A stretch of DNA of 64,000 nucleotides, from positions 64,620,987 to 64,684,986 of the forward strand of contig OU744726.1 of assembly GCA_916613615.1 (NCBI GenBank), given 5' to 3'. This document shows positions 12,336-24,556 of this stretch, one piece after another. A program made the position numbers and the translations under genes. Positions within the stretch are counted from its first letter, which is position 1. Each line of letters starts with the position of its first letter. Under the pieces are notes generated by a model. That model was given only the letters and a program-made list of their open reading frames with translations, searched no databases and had not been told where the DNA came from. This DNA comes from Steromphala cineraria (Eukaryota > Mollusca > Gastropoda > Trochida > Trochidae).

Positions 12336-15300
12336 TCATCAAATTGACTATAGATCTTTTTTATAATTCGATAGAGGGCGTCACCCTTCCTCTGTTATCT
12401 TATAGAGCGTGGTCTACCATGGTATGATCATATGGTTAACATGACTTTTACTGTGGCTTAGTGTGTTATTTAGATTGACTTTCTTCTGTTTGAAATTTCT
12501 GATTTCATAATGGAACCAAGGAATGCTACCAATTGGAGAGGTCATTTTTTCCAAATGTGGATCCTCACTGATAACAGTTACGCATCCTCCTGAACAATGT
12601 TGCCCTTGATTGCTAGTTAAGCAGATGTTGTTATTAAAGGTTATGCTTTTAATCAAGATTGTACCCAAATATGATGTCATCACTTCTCATAACGTTCATC
12701 TATACTATAAGCATGATCTCATCTGCATTTAATAAACGTACTGTATTTATGTAAATGTTTACCTGATAAGTAGGTGATTTTTCTAATTCCTCACATTTTA
12801 AAATGATAAATTGTGATTGCTGAGATCTTTCGTCTTAATAGTTTATATATTAGAGAAATGATTGATAAATCTATTTGTGATCAGATTAACACATCCTTCT
12901 TATTATATAAAATAGCTTTAATGGCATTGCTTTCAACTCTTTAGTTTATCGGGTACAATACAATGATTAAACCATGATAGAGAAACTAAAAGATTAATTG
13001 AAACGATGTTTAGAATGTTCAGCACTGTTCGTGAAATAAATAACCATCAAACTTATAAAAGACAGTATTCGGAAAGAAAGGAAACAAGTTCTTTGAAGCG
13101 AGCATGTTTACCGCGTATAGAACAATGCTAAGAAGCAAATCTGTTAAAGTGTTGTAAGCCTGTTTGTGTGGAAGGTGGAGGGATTTGTACAGCAAGCAGG
13201 CTTTGAATCGTGTCTCTATCGATAACACGGGGATTACACGCAGTTGGACACCTACACAGTGTTAGGAGGCACAAGTGTTCTTTCTGAGATAAGATAAGCT
13301 ATGGTAGGATGTATAACGACTACAAGTTATGTTAGTTACCTAGTAATTTAACATCGATGTAACCGTATTAAGATCGAATAATTATTGTAAGTTTCAGAAA
13401 TTGTTTGTTCCTTTGAATTTTGTTTTGGGAATAACTATTTGATTGCTTTGATAATGTACGTAAATAAAATTTTGAAAATATTTTATGAATAACACAAGAC
13501 AATAAATGGATGACAACTTCTTTATTTATCCACAAGACGTTTCTTGGCTAGTCCTTGCCCCTTTTACAACAAATTCGAAATGCCCTTGAAGAATTTCAAT
13601 TTATGAATAGGAAAGAATATTTTTATATGAAACCAATAAAGGATGTTGGATACAAAAAGTGAAAGTTTTCAGTATTATTTAGCCTTTCAATGATGGTATG
13701 TGGTGCTTGATGTGATACTGAATATTTGCCATAAAATTAAAACTCAACGCCACTGACGTTGGATTCAACTACACTCGATTAGTCACGCGACCATCTTCTC
13801 AATCTAATTCATTTTCAGTAATAACCGAATTCTAATAAATGACTTGCTTCAAGATTCAAATGTTGATTAAAACAAAATGTTCAAGTAAAATGTAGTAAAA
13901 AGTATTTATTGTATATTATGCACACTTAACCGCATTAGAATCGTCATTTGATAAGATTGAATAGGCGTTAACGTTCCTTTCAAAAGAAGTCTCAATGCTA
14001 GAATTAAACACTATAACACTATATCAAAAGGAACAAAAAATTTAGCAGAAACATGATATAGACCAAAATTTCAAGGCCAACTATACAATTCGTGAAACCT
14101 TTGGACTTTTTCATGCAATTTATCCTTTATCTTTTGATTGAAACTGTTGACTGAGTCCCCTTGTAAATGTATCTGAATAGATGAATAGAAACACGTTGTC
14201 TTTTACAAATACAGAGATATACATGTTTTGTATATTTAGAATTACTTATATGTATCAAGTACACAGTAATGGAAATAGCACTAACAATATTGGTAACGTG
14301 AATTGGACTTGAATATGTCACTTCCTAGAAGATAAAACACAGAATAAATACATAAAAAATAGGTATTTAAACAACATTTTAACCATATTTATAACAGGTA
14401 GAAGTAGTATTTTGAAGGTATTCGAGGTTGTATAGCAACACTAAGGAGGTATGAAGTCATGATTATAATCGAAAACTGGACCATAACGCGAGTTTATCAA
14501 TTGAACGTCATTTTTGGAAAGCAGTCACAATGACAGTGATGGGTTAAATGTATAGGTATATTTAAAACAAGTACATTTCAAGAACGATTTCGGTTTCTCT
14601 GAATATATATGACTACATACATACGACTACTGTATTATTATATTTACATCAAGACTATCATGTATATATCATGAATTTGTGAAATATTGATGAAAATGTA
14701 AGATCTTATAATATTATATCATTAGATATTCGTATTTAAGTACGTACATTATGTGACGAAAATCAAGGAATGACTCATTAACAATATGTTATTATCATAT
14801 CTTGAACGTGCCCTTTAGATAACTTTTAAACAACTGAAATATTTCGTCTGCAAAAAAACTAAAGCGCACAATTGGCAAGCATGTGACATTAGAAAAACGA
14901 AAGACATCAAACACACTATTTGATCTCGACTGTTTCAATGTCTCTCTCATGATTAATGGCTCGGACCCAGAACATTCCTAGTCAAAGCCTCTGAGCCAGG
15001 GATTTTTTTACAAAAACATTTTTTCCTCTTGAAAACATTGTCTCCAAACACCTTAAACTTCACAAGGCTGTGAAACTTCGACTCAACGAGAGCCCGACAC
15101 CAGCATGCAAGATGTAAATCAATCTAACACACATCGAGCGCCTCTGGTCTTTTTTTGAATATTTTTTTGTTGTAGCTTGTGTTTCGAATATTGAATGTTG
15201 TTGGAAATCCATTACGGATGAACACGTATACGTGATGGACCTACGATATACCCGTTCTTATATGTAATTGGTTTTAGTGAAACGAGGTCATCAATGTAAC

Positions 15301-15842
15301 TGGCACACTCGGATATGAAATTCTCGTGCTGAGCATTCATTCTGAGATAGATATACATAATCCTTGATAGGGCCGGATCAAGGAATTCTTAAAGAGGTTT
15401 TCTTCACCCTTGTGGTCGAGCTTTTATTTACTGGCGTCGTTTAACAATCAAAGGGGGGTTAGGGGTGGGGTTAAGGGCGGGGTATGGGGCTGTGGGGCGA
15501 TGTTGATTTCTCTGAACCCATCACCTGTCACAAAAGGCATAATAATCACCTCCTAATATTATAAGCATTTTTTGAAAAGTTCAGCATGAGATGATTATTA
15601 TTTTTATTCGGTATTCTTTGAATGGAGTGTTGTCGCATGTACTGGCTCTGATGTTTACGTTGCACTAGTACATACACTGTAGCAAATCTGATGTTATACT
15701 TTATAAATCTTATATTTCCGATGCCCTTCAAAAGGTTTATATGAAGCTAAAAATCTCTTCCATGTAATATCATATCGTTTGAATGACACCATTCAAACTC
15801 AATATAAAGTATAAATTATCATCAATATATGTATGAGATACG
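12336..15842. other. Noncoding stretch without supported genes
   Basis: At 14950-15115 the minus strand is open for 56 codons across a GC-richer patch, without good splice sites. Around 15450-15500 the plus strand is G-rich (GGGGTTAGGGGTGGGGTTAA). Nothing else stands out. Confidence 0.35.
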
Positions 15843-16544
15843 TACAGCTGCGTATCTTAAGTTTGTTCACTTACCTTCGTATTCTAGTGCAAATATCATG
15901 CAATCTAAATAAATTTAGATCAACAGGTTTAATATTTGGTCACACGGTATGACCAAATATAAAACCTGTTGATCTAAATTTATTTAGATTGAATATCATG
16001 TAATTTGTAACGTCTTTGAATTTTCTTGAAATTTCACTGCATAAGTTAAGATTCAGTTTGCGTTGACATATTCGTATATCATACCTAGCAGATAGCTGTA
16101 ACAAATTTGGAAGGTCATTGAAATGACCAGGGGTCAAAATTTCGAAAACACTGATTTCTAATTTGCTCTAGAAATCCTTCATAAGTGATCAACATCTTTA
16201 GATCTTATTCATATGTGTTCCTTTGCGCTACGTATTTGTGCTGAATTTTTTCTCCTACAAAGTTTACATGGATAAATTTAATCGAAATTTACGAAAATTC
16301 GAATTTCACAAATATGACCCCATCTATCTATTTAAGAATGCCAACTATCGACATTCAGCATGCGCACCAGTGACAAGACGATCCCGAAATATGATTTGGG
16401 AATGGTTATTTTACACATGGACAATTGATGATCTTCTGTGAGTTGTCCTGGAGTTATTTCATGAACGTCAAAACGAAACCCAACTTACATGATATTTGCA
16501 CTAAGGTCACAAGCAGGTGAACAAACTTATGGTATGCAGCTGTA
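15843..16544. mobile_element. Inverted-repeat element of about 700 bp with a terminal hairpin
   Basis: The left end (TACAGCTGCGTATCTTAAG then TTTGTTCACTTACC and GTGCAAATATCATG) returns inverted at 16488-16544 (CATGATATTTGCAC, GGTGAACAAACTTA, GCAGCTGTA), giving imperfect terminal inverted repeats of about 58 bp. Just inside the left repeat, 15901-15942 and 15950-15991 form a near-perfect 42-bp palindrome with a 7-base loop. No transposase frame is present; short frames at 16223 and 15940 show no known domain. Confidence 0.6.
15901..15991. repeat. Near-perfect palindrome, 42-bp arms, 7-base loop
   Basis: Left arm 15901-15942 (CAATCTAAATAAATTTAGAT onward) and right arm 15950-15991 are reverse complements with about one mismatch; the loop is CACGGTA. 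Such a snapback would extrude a long hairpin. Confidence 0.9.
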
Positions 16545-16850
16545 TTATTGAAACTTAAAAAAATGTTATTTTATGATTTACCAGACATTCTTAAAGCATG
16601 TCTACAAAAACTGTTTCAAACACTCATCCTACAACCTCCAACTGTTCACATGACCTTAACAGTCATCGTTATTGCGAATCTCATATACATGCATAACTCT
16701 GATACAAATCTTACTGATCATATCATAAGATGTTACAACACTTCTAATGAATCTTTCTCATTTACATGTATACTGTCACGTGCATCTTCATATTCATGTT
16801 TAAAGATTATCATAATCAAGCGATTTGATTAGCACTTTTTTCAACAACAG

Positions 16851-17214
16851 TTAAAGGGGCAGTAGCACGTTTTTATGGGGAATATAAGGTGATGTCAGGA
16901 AAATGAAAATAAATGGTTCCAATTGAAAGACAATGTATTTAAACTAAATGAAGCAGTTATAATTTGAACATTTAACTTAAAGTTCAACCATGCGATTCTT
17001 TTTTCTTACAAAAATGAATTAAAGGTGTTCACACAAAAATGGCCGCCAATGGATTTTATGTGAATCCTCATACTTTGTCCTCTTACTATGGGTGATCGGC
17101 TGGTGTAATGAGATTGTTGACACTGTCAATATAATACATTTAACATTTACTTAAAATTACAAGTGAAATATTTAAAATATAAAATTACCAAAAAACGTGC
17201 TACTGCCCCTTTAA
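16851..17214 (-). mobile_element. TTAA MITE copy 3, full length
   Basis: 364 bp with TTAA on both sides and intact inverted repeats. The interior contains AAAATGGCCGCCAATGGATT. Confidence 0.9.
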
Positions 17215-18372
17215 GGAAGACGTTTAGTGAAAAATTTGATAGCGAAATTCATCCATTTTTACAAATACAAGCGTAAAATGTCCTCATGTTTGTTTATATA
17301 TTAAAGTGAAGAAACGGGCAATTATTTCATAGAAAGTAAAATGTATACATATTAATGAACATATAAATAATATGACACAGATTTGAACCTTAGTTCTAAT
17401 GCACTAGTTTCATTAGTACATAAAGCACAGCTTGTAAAGTCAGTCAAAGTAATGGATAGTATGACACACATATCTTATCTTATTGGTACCACACTTTACG
17501 TCATAAGTTCATAAACACAGTTTTTAAGTAATCAACGTATGGATGACACACAGATCTAATTGTTAACCCCCTTGACGTCATTATAACCTATAGGATAGTT
17601 GTGAAAGTCATCCAACAAGGGTAAATCCGAAGGTTAGCAAGTCTTGTAGGAAATGTAATACCTCCACGCGAGATGGGACCATGCTCTTACACTCACGTAC
17701 AACAGATATATGATATAGGTAAGACTATCTGTCCTCAACATTAGTCCACAGGGTGAAGGTCACACATGACCTGGCTCTTTTGTCATGGACCTATTACGTC
17801 TCTTGCATTGGTTAGAAATGTGAAGACATGACACTGCCTAGTTCTTCTGTTATGACTAGTGATTTGGGAATATATTGCTGATGTTGGTGTGTTTCGTGCG
17901 AATATTTTTGAGAATTAGATTTTGACATAATTAAGCTATATGATGATGAAGTAAATACTTAACCTGCAAAAATGATTTCGGTGAATTTCTGTCATGTTCC
18001 ATCATACAAAGTCCTGGCTATTACTGAGACTTAATGCTATTCTGTCCTTTTGGATATACTTCGAATGTTTGATATTTGTCTCACTAGAATGAAAGGTTTT
18101 ACTTGGAGTGCATTTTCATTATATTTTTTTCACAGGAATTTGTTGAAATTTAGTTGTTATTACATTTATCGAATATAGGAACATGTCTTAACTAAAGACA
18201 TAATGTCGTCCAAACTAAATTTAAAAAATTGAACTTATGTATTTCTATTTTATCATCTGCAATTTCCAAATATCCAAACAAATTTAATTTATATTATTAT
18301 ATCTATATATTAATTTGAAGCATTTCCATCATGTTCTGTAACGGATCAGCAGAGAAGAAATCAAGATGATAC
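17215..18372. other. Noncoding spacer between MITE copies
   Basis: No gene is supported. CTCTTACACTCACGTAC near 17690 resembles a minus-strand donor, but no open exon accompanies it. Confidence 0.35.
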
Positions 18373-18736
18373 TTAAAGGGGCAGTAGCACGTTTTTAGGG
18401 GGAATATAAGGTGATGTCAGGAAAATGAAAATTAATGGTTTCAAATGAAAGACAATGTATTTAGACTAAATGGAGCAGTAATAATTCAAATATATAGCGT
18501 AAGGTTCAGCCTTGCGATTCCTTTTTCTTACAAAAATGAATAAAAGGTGTTCACAAAAAAATGGCCGCCAATGGATTTTATGTGAATCCTCATACTTTGT
18601 CCTCTGACTATGGGTGGTTGGCTTGTGTAATGTGATTGTTGACACTGTCAATATAATACATTAGGCATTTACTTACAATTATAAGTGCAATTTTAAAAAT
18701 ATAAAATTATCAAAAAACGTGCTACTGCCCCTTTAA
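18373..18736 (-). mobile_element. TTAA MITE copy 4, full length
   Basis: 364 bp, TTAA at both ends and intact terminal repeats. The minus strand keeps a 61-codon open frame also visible in the copies at 21372 and 24193 and, in altered form, 47283 and 53662. Confidence 0.9.
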
Positions 18737-18993
18737 CTTCAATTCAGTGTTGCTATGCTGAATGGTTAAAGTATAAGCAACCGTTTCTATACCAACGGAA
18801 TCCATGCTGTTGGCATCAAATCAGGAACCTTTAAAGTATTTTGCATTTTTAAAACTAAAATGAAAGTGTGTGTTTTAGTAAAAAATGTATCAAAAAAGGA
18901 AATAGCAGATTTACAATACGTTGATCCATTGCTTTCACATCAATTAATCCTAAATCATTTACAACTTCATTATCGTATGTGTCAATTGAACTT

Positions 18994-19341
18994 TTAATGG
19001 GGCAGTAGCACGTTTTTAGGGGAAATATAAGGTGATGCCAGGAAAATGAAATTTTATGGTTCCAATTGAAAGAAAATGTATTAAAACTAAATGGAACAGT
19101 AAAAATTCAAATGTATAACGTAAAGTGTAGCCATGCGATTTATTTTTCTTACACAAAATGAATTAAAGGTGTTCACACAAAATGGCCGCCAATGGATTTC
19201 AAGTTTCCCTGACCATGGATGATTGGCTTGTGTACAGAGATTTTTGACACTGTCAAAATAATATATTTTGCATTAACCTTCAATAATCAGCGACAAATTT
19301 AAAATGTAAAATTATCAAAAAACGTGCTACTGCCCCTTTAA
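18994..19341 (-). mobile_element. TTAA MITE copy 5, full length, more diverged
   Basis: 348 bp with TTAA ends. The left repeat reads AATGGGGCAGTAGCACG (one change). A small internal deletion after GGATTTC removes part of the conserved core. It lies only about 260 bp from copy 4. Confidence 0.85.
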
Positions 19342-20329
19342 TATGGAGCACAGAATCATTGACCTCTCTTAATAAACTCTGTATAGAACAAAGACACTCA
19401 CACCTGCATGTAAGTCACAAAAACAATGTGTTTACCTTGCATGGCTCATTTAGCCAATTAGTCTACCTGTAGTTGAATATGAACGCTCAGGTAAACTTGA
19501 TATACGAAGGTCAGAGTGTTTGTGTATCATACACCAGGGCTGACCGTCCGTGAAATCAATTATATCTGATGAAAGCCAGAGGTGTTATGGATATTATCTG
19601 ATTGAATGCCTCGACAGTGGACAATGTGTCTAATGACCAGAAGCGTGTAAGAAAATTACAAAGGGTATCAGGTATTTATATTGATGTTACTAAACGAGTT
19701 GAGGTTTAATACAATTTTGGCAATTGATCTTGTTCAGAAGTGTGACTGTAATTTTCCAAGGGTATGAATTTGGAATCCACACGAACATCCGTTGAATACA
19801 ATTGCATTTAAATCTCTTTCAGTAGACGTTGTCTTGTGATCAGAGTGTGAACTTACTTTACACAGTATCACTTTTGAATCAAAACAGAAGGACTGTACAA
19901 CCTTCCGTTTACAAATTTGATCATTCCATTTGAACAGTATATACCAAGGGTATCAAATACATGTACACATAAATGGAAGGATAGGCGAGCAGATGTTCAA
20001 CATAGTTATGACTTTCGAATACCATAAAACGATGTACTTTGGACGATGAATAACATTTTTTAAACAAATTAAGAAAACCAGAAGTGTAAATGTTCATGAG
20101 GTTAACATTAATATTTATAAGTAGGATACAATATCAAACTATTAGGTCACCGCAAGGATATACACTCAGCCATTATGTATTCTTTGCACTCATTACAACA
20201 ATGATGACTAAATACTCACTTTCATTGATCTCTGATTCATATACAAAGAACTATTTCGTTATATATATGTTTTCAAAACCTAATATCTAGAAATATTTGG
20301 GACATGAATCATTCGATCCCCACAATATC

Positions 20330-20640
20330 AAAAGTAGTACATACAAATTCAAAACTCCCAAAACATAAATCTTGTCGATAACTGATATTCCTTATCGGTA
20401 TAGTATCCTTGATCTTACAATGATGGAGCTTATTTCATTTTAAACCATATATCAAGTAAAACATACAATTTGCATTGCACAATATTAATAGTAGTTGATA
20501 CGAATCCAATCTGCCCTAATCATAAATCTTGTCGATAATCCGATATCCTGGGAGCCTGTGATAGGAGGATTAGCCTTACACTCCGATAATCCACGGCTGA
20601 AGCTTCGATTAGAGGCATGTTACTACGATTCTTATCTACA
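20330..20640. other. Region with repeated CTTGTCGATAA and clustered GGATTA/TAATCC words
   Basis: AAACATAAATCTTGTCGATAA at 20360 recurs as AATCATAAATCTTGTCGATAA at 20517. Between 20530 and 20605 lie GATAATCC, AGGATTAG and GATAATCCACGG, which are the core of K50 homeodomain (Otx/Pitx/Goosecoid-type) sites. Both strands are open here for over 80 codons (20495-20755 plus; about 20515-20775 minus, no ATG start), without splice sites that fit a model. It could be a regulatory element, a relic repeat or an unrecognised exon. Confidence 0.25.
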
Positions 20641-20949
20641 CTGTTACCAAGATAACCAACTACCCAAATCTGAACTAGCTTGTCAGGAAGGACATTCGAG
20701 GAAGTATCATGTAATTGGTCAATATTACAAGTTTTTGCAAATAAAGGGAACTTAATAAATCTAGGACTTTTATTGTTTCATGTAAGCCGAGATAACATTT
20801 TAAATAATGTATGGATGATCTTCGTCATAGAGAAAGACAATATACCTGGTATTCAAATACAAATTTCACAATAAAATCAAAGTGTCAAATGAAAGTCATT
20901 TCCTTGGTAGTTCGACTGACTGTTTTTCATGAACGTTATCAAATTATTA

Positions 20950-21150
20950 ATTCATTATTTCACTTTTTCACAGATGGTGTTCGAACAACAAATATACATT
21001 CTTGATTCAGATATATAATAATATCAATATGAAGTTTTAACGTTATTAAGTGTCTTGTAGGCCTGAAGGCCGGATGTTACATAATCATGTGATTCATAAT
21101 TATTTCACTTCTTCACAGATGGTGTTCGAACAACAAATATATATTCTGAA
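20950..21150. repeat. Short direct duplication containing CACAGATGGTGTTCGAACAA
   Basis: ATTATTTCACTTTTTCACAG followed by ATGGTGTTCGAACAACAAAT at 20954 is repeated at 21100 with few changes, about 147 bp apart. Each copy contains TTCGAA, but there is no tRNA-like context. Confidence 0.65.
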
Positions 21151-21371
21151 CCTGAACCTGAACGATGGATAGTGAAAGACATGATAATATTATCTTTTCC
21201 AAAATACCATTTTAGTTCCAGCTCGACCTTTATGACTTTGTTGTAGTTTGTACATTGTCAACTTTGACATTTTAATGTATGAATGTGCACTATGGAATAT
21301 ACATATATAAACATTGTGTCCATATCCTATATCGCATGTTGCAAAACTATACTTAAGATTTGTGCTGCCAT

Positions 21372-21736
21372 TTAAAGGGGCAGTAGCACGTTTTTTAGGG
21401 GGAATATAGGGTGATGTCAGGAAAATGAAAATTAATGGTTCCAATTGAAAGACAATGTGTTCAAACTTAATGGAGCAGTAATTATTCAAATATATAACGT
21501 AAAGTTTGGCCTTGCGATTTCGTTTTCTTACACAAAATGAATTGAAGGTGTTCACACAAAATGGCCGCCAATGGATTTTATGTGAATCTTCATACTTTGT
21601 CCTCTGACTATAAATGATTGACTTGTTTAATGAGAATTTTGACACTGTCAATGTAATACATTTAGCATTAACTTACAATTATCAGTGAAAATTCGAAAAT
21701 ATAAGATTATCAAAAAACGTGCTACTGCCCCTTTAA
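21372..21736 (-). mobile_element. TTAA MITE copy 6, full length
   Basis: 365 bp, intact TTAA ends and inverted repeats. The copy sits inside a longer minus-strand open frame (21190-21651) that is simply read through the element and its flank. Confidence 0.9.
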
Positions 21737-22946
21737 ATGGAATGGTGTAAAATCAATATAGTATGTCTTATGTTTGAAAAGATTTAAGCGTGTGTAATCG
21801 AGATCGTATTGATTTATGGCAATTTATAACTTCTTAATAATACCCGATTGAAAGTCAATACGTATCCTATCTCATATCATCATAGTTATTGTCAAGTGCA
21901 GGTAGAACATTTAACAGGCATTTATGCTTAATTGCATTCCCTCCTTAGCTTTTTATGTCAACAGATTTTTTTTTCAAATTAAAAATGTAATATTTATTCA
22001 CATTTCATCGATATTTTCAATTACTTTTAATTTATAAAGAATACTTTTTATGCTTTAAAGCTTATTAACCTATCCCTTTCATACAACTTGAGCAGGCTTA
22101 TTTCAAAGTCGATAAGTCGCTATTCGATGCTTATGAATAATTTCTTTTTCAGTAACAACGTTTGGCAAGCCACGGAGCTTATTGACATATCCACCATTGC
22201 ATGTTATTGCAATATAAGCAGTATTATTTGAAAGTCAATATATTTCCGTTCTCGTAGGATATTGTAAATTTCAAAATATCTTAATTCCATATATTCGAGT
22301 ATTCCCTAGATTAATCTTATCAAGACTTCAACAAACTTACTTGGAAGTCGAATATCTTTGTTCAATCCTTATGAATAATTTTCTATTCAGTCATAAAATT
22401 CCACATGCCTTAACCATAATGATATGTCTCATTGAATTTTATTACCATTTAATCAGGCGTAATCAAAAGTCAATACGTATCCCTTCAAGCACCATGCATA
22501 TTTTCAATTATGTTTCGAACATATTAATGTATTTCAGCTTTATCCAATATACTTCATGGTACTTTATCAAGGCTTTGGATCAACTATTAGGTCAACGTTT
22601 ATAAATAAATTTGGTTCTTAATAAAAGTCAACATGCCACAGACCTTATTCATATATGTCCCATTGCATTTTAACGATTTAAGAAGGCTTATGTGAAAGTC
22701 AATATGTTTTCGTTTTATCTTTGCAAATCTCAGTAGATTTCAAGGAGGGATGACCCTGCTCGTAGTAACCAGGAATCGTGTAAGGGATTTAAAGCATTTT
22801 GATCCGATAATTTGTTTATGTTGTCTTTCAACTCAAAAGCCCTCGTGTTGAGCAAGAAGCACTATCAGTTGACACAATGTTCAGATGACAAACTAGCCTG
22901 TTGCTACCAAGGTAGCTAAACCTACTGGGGTAGACACATGGTGGAT
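21737..22946. other. AT-rich noncoding stretch with vague repeats
   Basis: Phrases such as GAAAGTCAATA(T/C)GT and TTATGAATAATTT recur loosely at 21850, 22230, 22460 and 22695, suggesting an old degenerate repeat of roughly 200-230 bp. No gene is supported. Confidence 0.3.
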
Positions 22947-22954
22947 TATAAAAG
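22947..22954 (+). promoter_or_regulatory. TATA-box-like TATAAAAG before a GC-rich patch
   Basis: TATAAAAG is followed about 25-40 bases later by the GC-rich GACGGGAGCGCGCGCCTGCC. The arrangement resembles a core promoter, but no supported coding exon follows; an ATG frame at 22957 (64 codons) has no recognisable domain. Confidence 0.2.
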
Positions 22955-23126
22955 GAGTGTTCAGGAGGGGGACGGGAGCGCGCGCCTGCCGAGCGCTTCC
23001 TTTGATTTATCTATTGAACATGTTCGATAAACTTTGTGTTTGTAACCATCTCCTTGAAGTCAAGGATTCACATGCTTTAACATGCAGATATGACATTCAA
23101 AGAATCACCTACACTGAAGAGTGTAC

Positions 23127-23473
23127 ATTCTCTCCCCACAGAGGCAGATGAAGTCATTTGATACAGCCTCTGTTATATTACGCCGAGGTTGTGGGATAGA
23201 ATGGGAGTTTACTGACTGGAGGCAATCAAAATTAGTTGTGCAATCAGCAACGCTGTTCTTAAATCATCATTTTGGCTACTGAATCATGGCAAAGACTTTG
23301 TGATATGAACCACCCTTTCCATGCGAGAAGCGTTATCATTTGATAAAGAAATTCAAATGGATTGTGATGCAATTTTTTCCCGCCAGGGGAAACTGCCGGA
23401 ACCCACGGATTTCCGCGTAATATAACAGAGGCTGTATCAGCCATGACTTGATCTGCCTCTGTGGGGAGAGAAT
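23127..23473. mobile_element. MITE-like element with 56-bp terminal inverted repeats
   Basis: The left end at 23127-23182 (ATTCTCTCCCCACAGAGGCA onward, ending TGTTATATTACG) recurs inverted at 23416-23473. Total length is about 347 bp with no coding capacity. It is unrelated in sequence to the TTAA family. No clear target-site duplication was identified. Confidence 0.7.
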
Positions 23474-24192
23474 TCAGAGTGTATAGCTTTAACTAGATGC
23501 TTGTGAGGCCACTGATGATTTTTTTGCAATCCAAACTCAAAATCAAAACATCGTTGGTTTCCATTTGAAATGCGTAATAACGATTACCCGATTTATGGTA
23601 TACATTGACCGACAGATCAAGATTTCATTGAGGTCCAACCTGAAGCAATATAATTAGACACCAGTCAATAGATCAAATTAACTACACATATCTATATACA
23701 GATATCTAATACAGTTTAGTCCTGTGTTGGAGGGTAAAGTTTATAAATTGAATGAGCAAATTTTCTCAATACAGTGTGAGCGCTGATTATCGTTCAAAAT
23801 AGACCACTGCTGACTGATCGCTCCTATTGTTTAGCATTCCTGAACACGCCTTATGTCACTCACTTACCATACGATACATAGTACATCATAAATTACATCA
23901 AACACTGTAGATCTTCACAGGGCAATGTAATGCATACTATCAATGCCTAATATAACATGATATGGACTCCTCACTATAGATTTTGTAATAAACGATTTAT
24001 TGCTTATATTACGGCTGATTCTTTGGTACAATATATTTGATGTGCGATGAAGCTTTAACTACTGACATGCTATACAATACGATGACAATGTACCAGAGGA
24101 AATAATGTTAAATATTTTTACTAAAGATGAAAGATTATTAGCAAAGGGATCTAGTTATAATTGAGTACCATATTCGGTTAAGCTTTATTACA

Positions 24193-24556
24193 TTAAAGGG
24201 GCAGTAGCACGTTTTTTTATAAGTTTATATTTTAGATTTTTCACTGATAATTGTAAGTGAATGCTTATTGTATTATTTTGACAGTTTCAAAAATCTCATT
24301 ACACAAGCCAATCATCCATAGTCAGAGGACAAAGTATGAAGATTCCTATAAAATCCATTGGCGGCCATTTTGTGTGAACACCTTTAATTCATTTTGTGTA
24401 AGAAAAAGGAACCGCATGGCTAAACTTTATGTTATACATTTGAATTATTACTGCTCCATTTCATTTAAATACGTTGTCTTTCAATTAGAACCATTTATTT
24501 TCATTTTCCTGACATCAACTTATATTGCCCCTAAATACGTGCTACTGCATCTTTAA
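24193..24556 (+). mobile_element. TTAA MITE copy 7, full length
   Basis: 364 bp with TTAA ends. The right inverted repeat has two changes (CTGCATCTTTAA). An 86-codon frame starting at 24272 is open through most of the element. Confidence 0.9.

Noticed and set aside
14950..15115. Minus-strand frame of 56 codons containing FHSLVKFKVFGDNVFKRKK
   Set aside because: No good acceptor or donor and no recognisable family.
15872..15901. A 30-base minus-strand micro-exon with strong donor AAG|GTAAGTGA and fitting phase
   Set aside because: It lies wholly inside the terminal inverted repeat of the element at 15843-16544, and the other end carries the same text inverted without the donor. The splice-like signal is part of a repeat.
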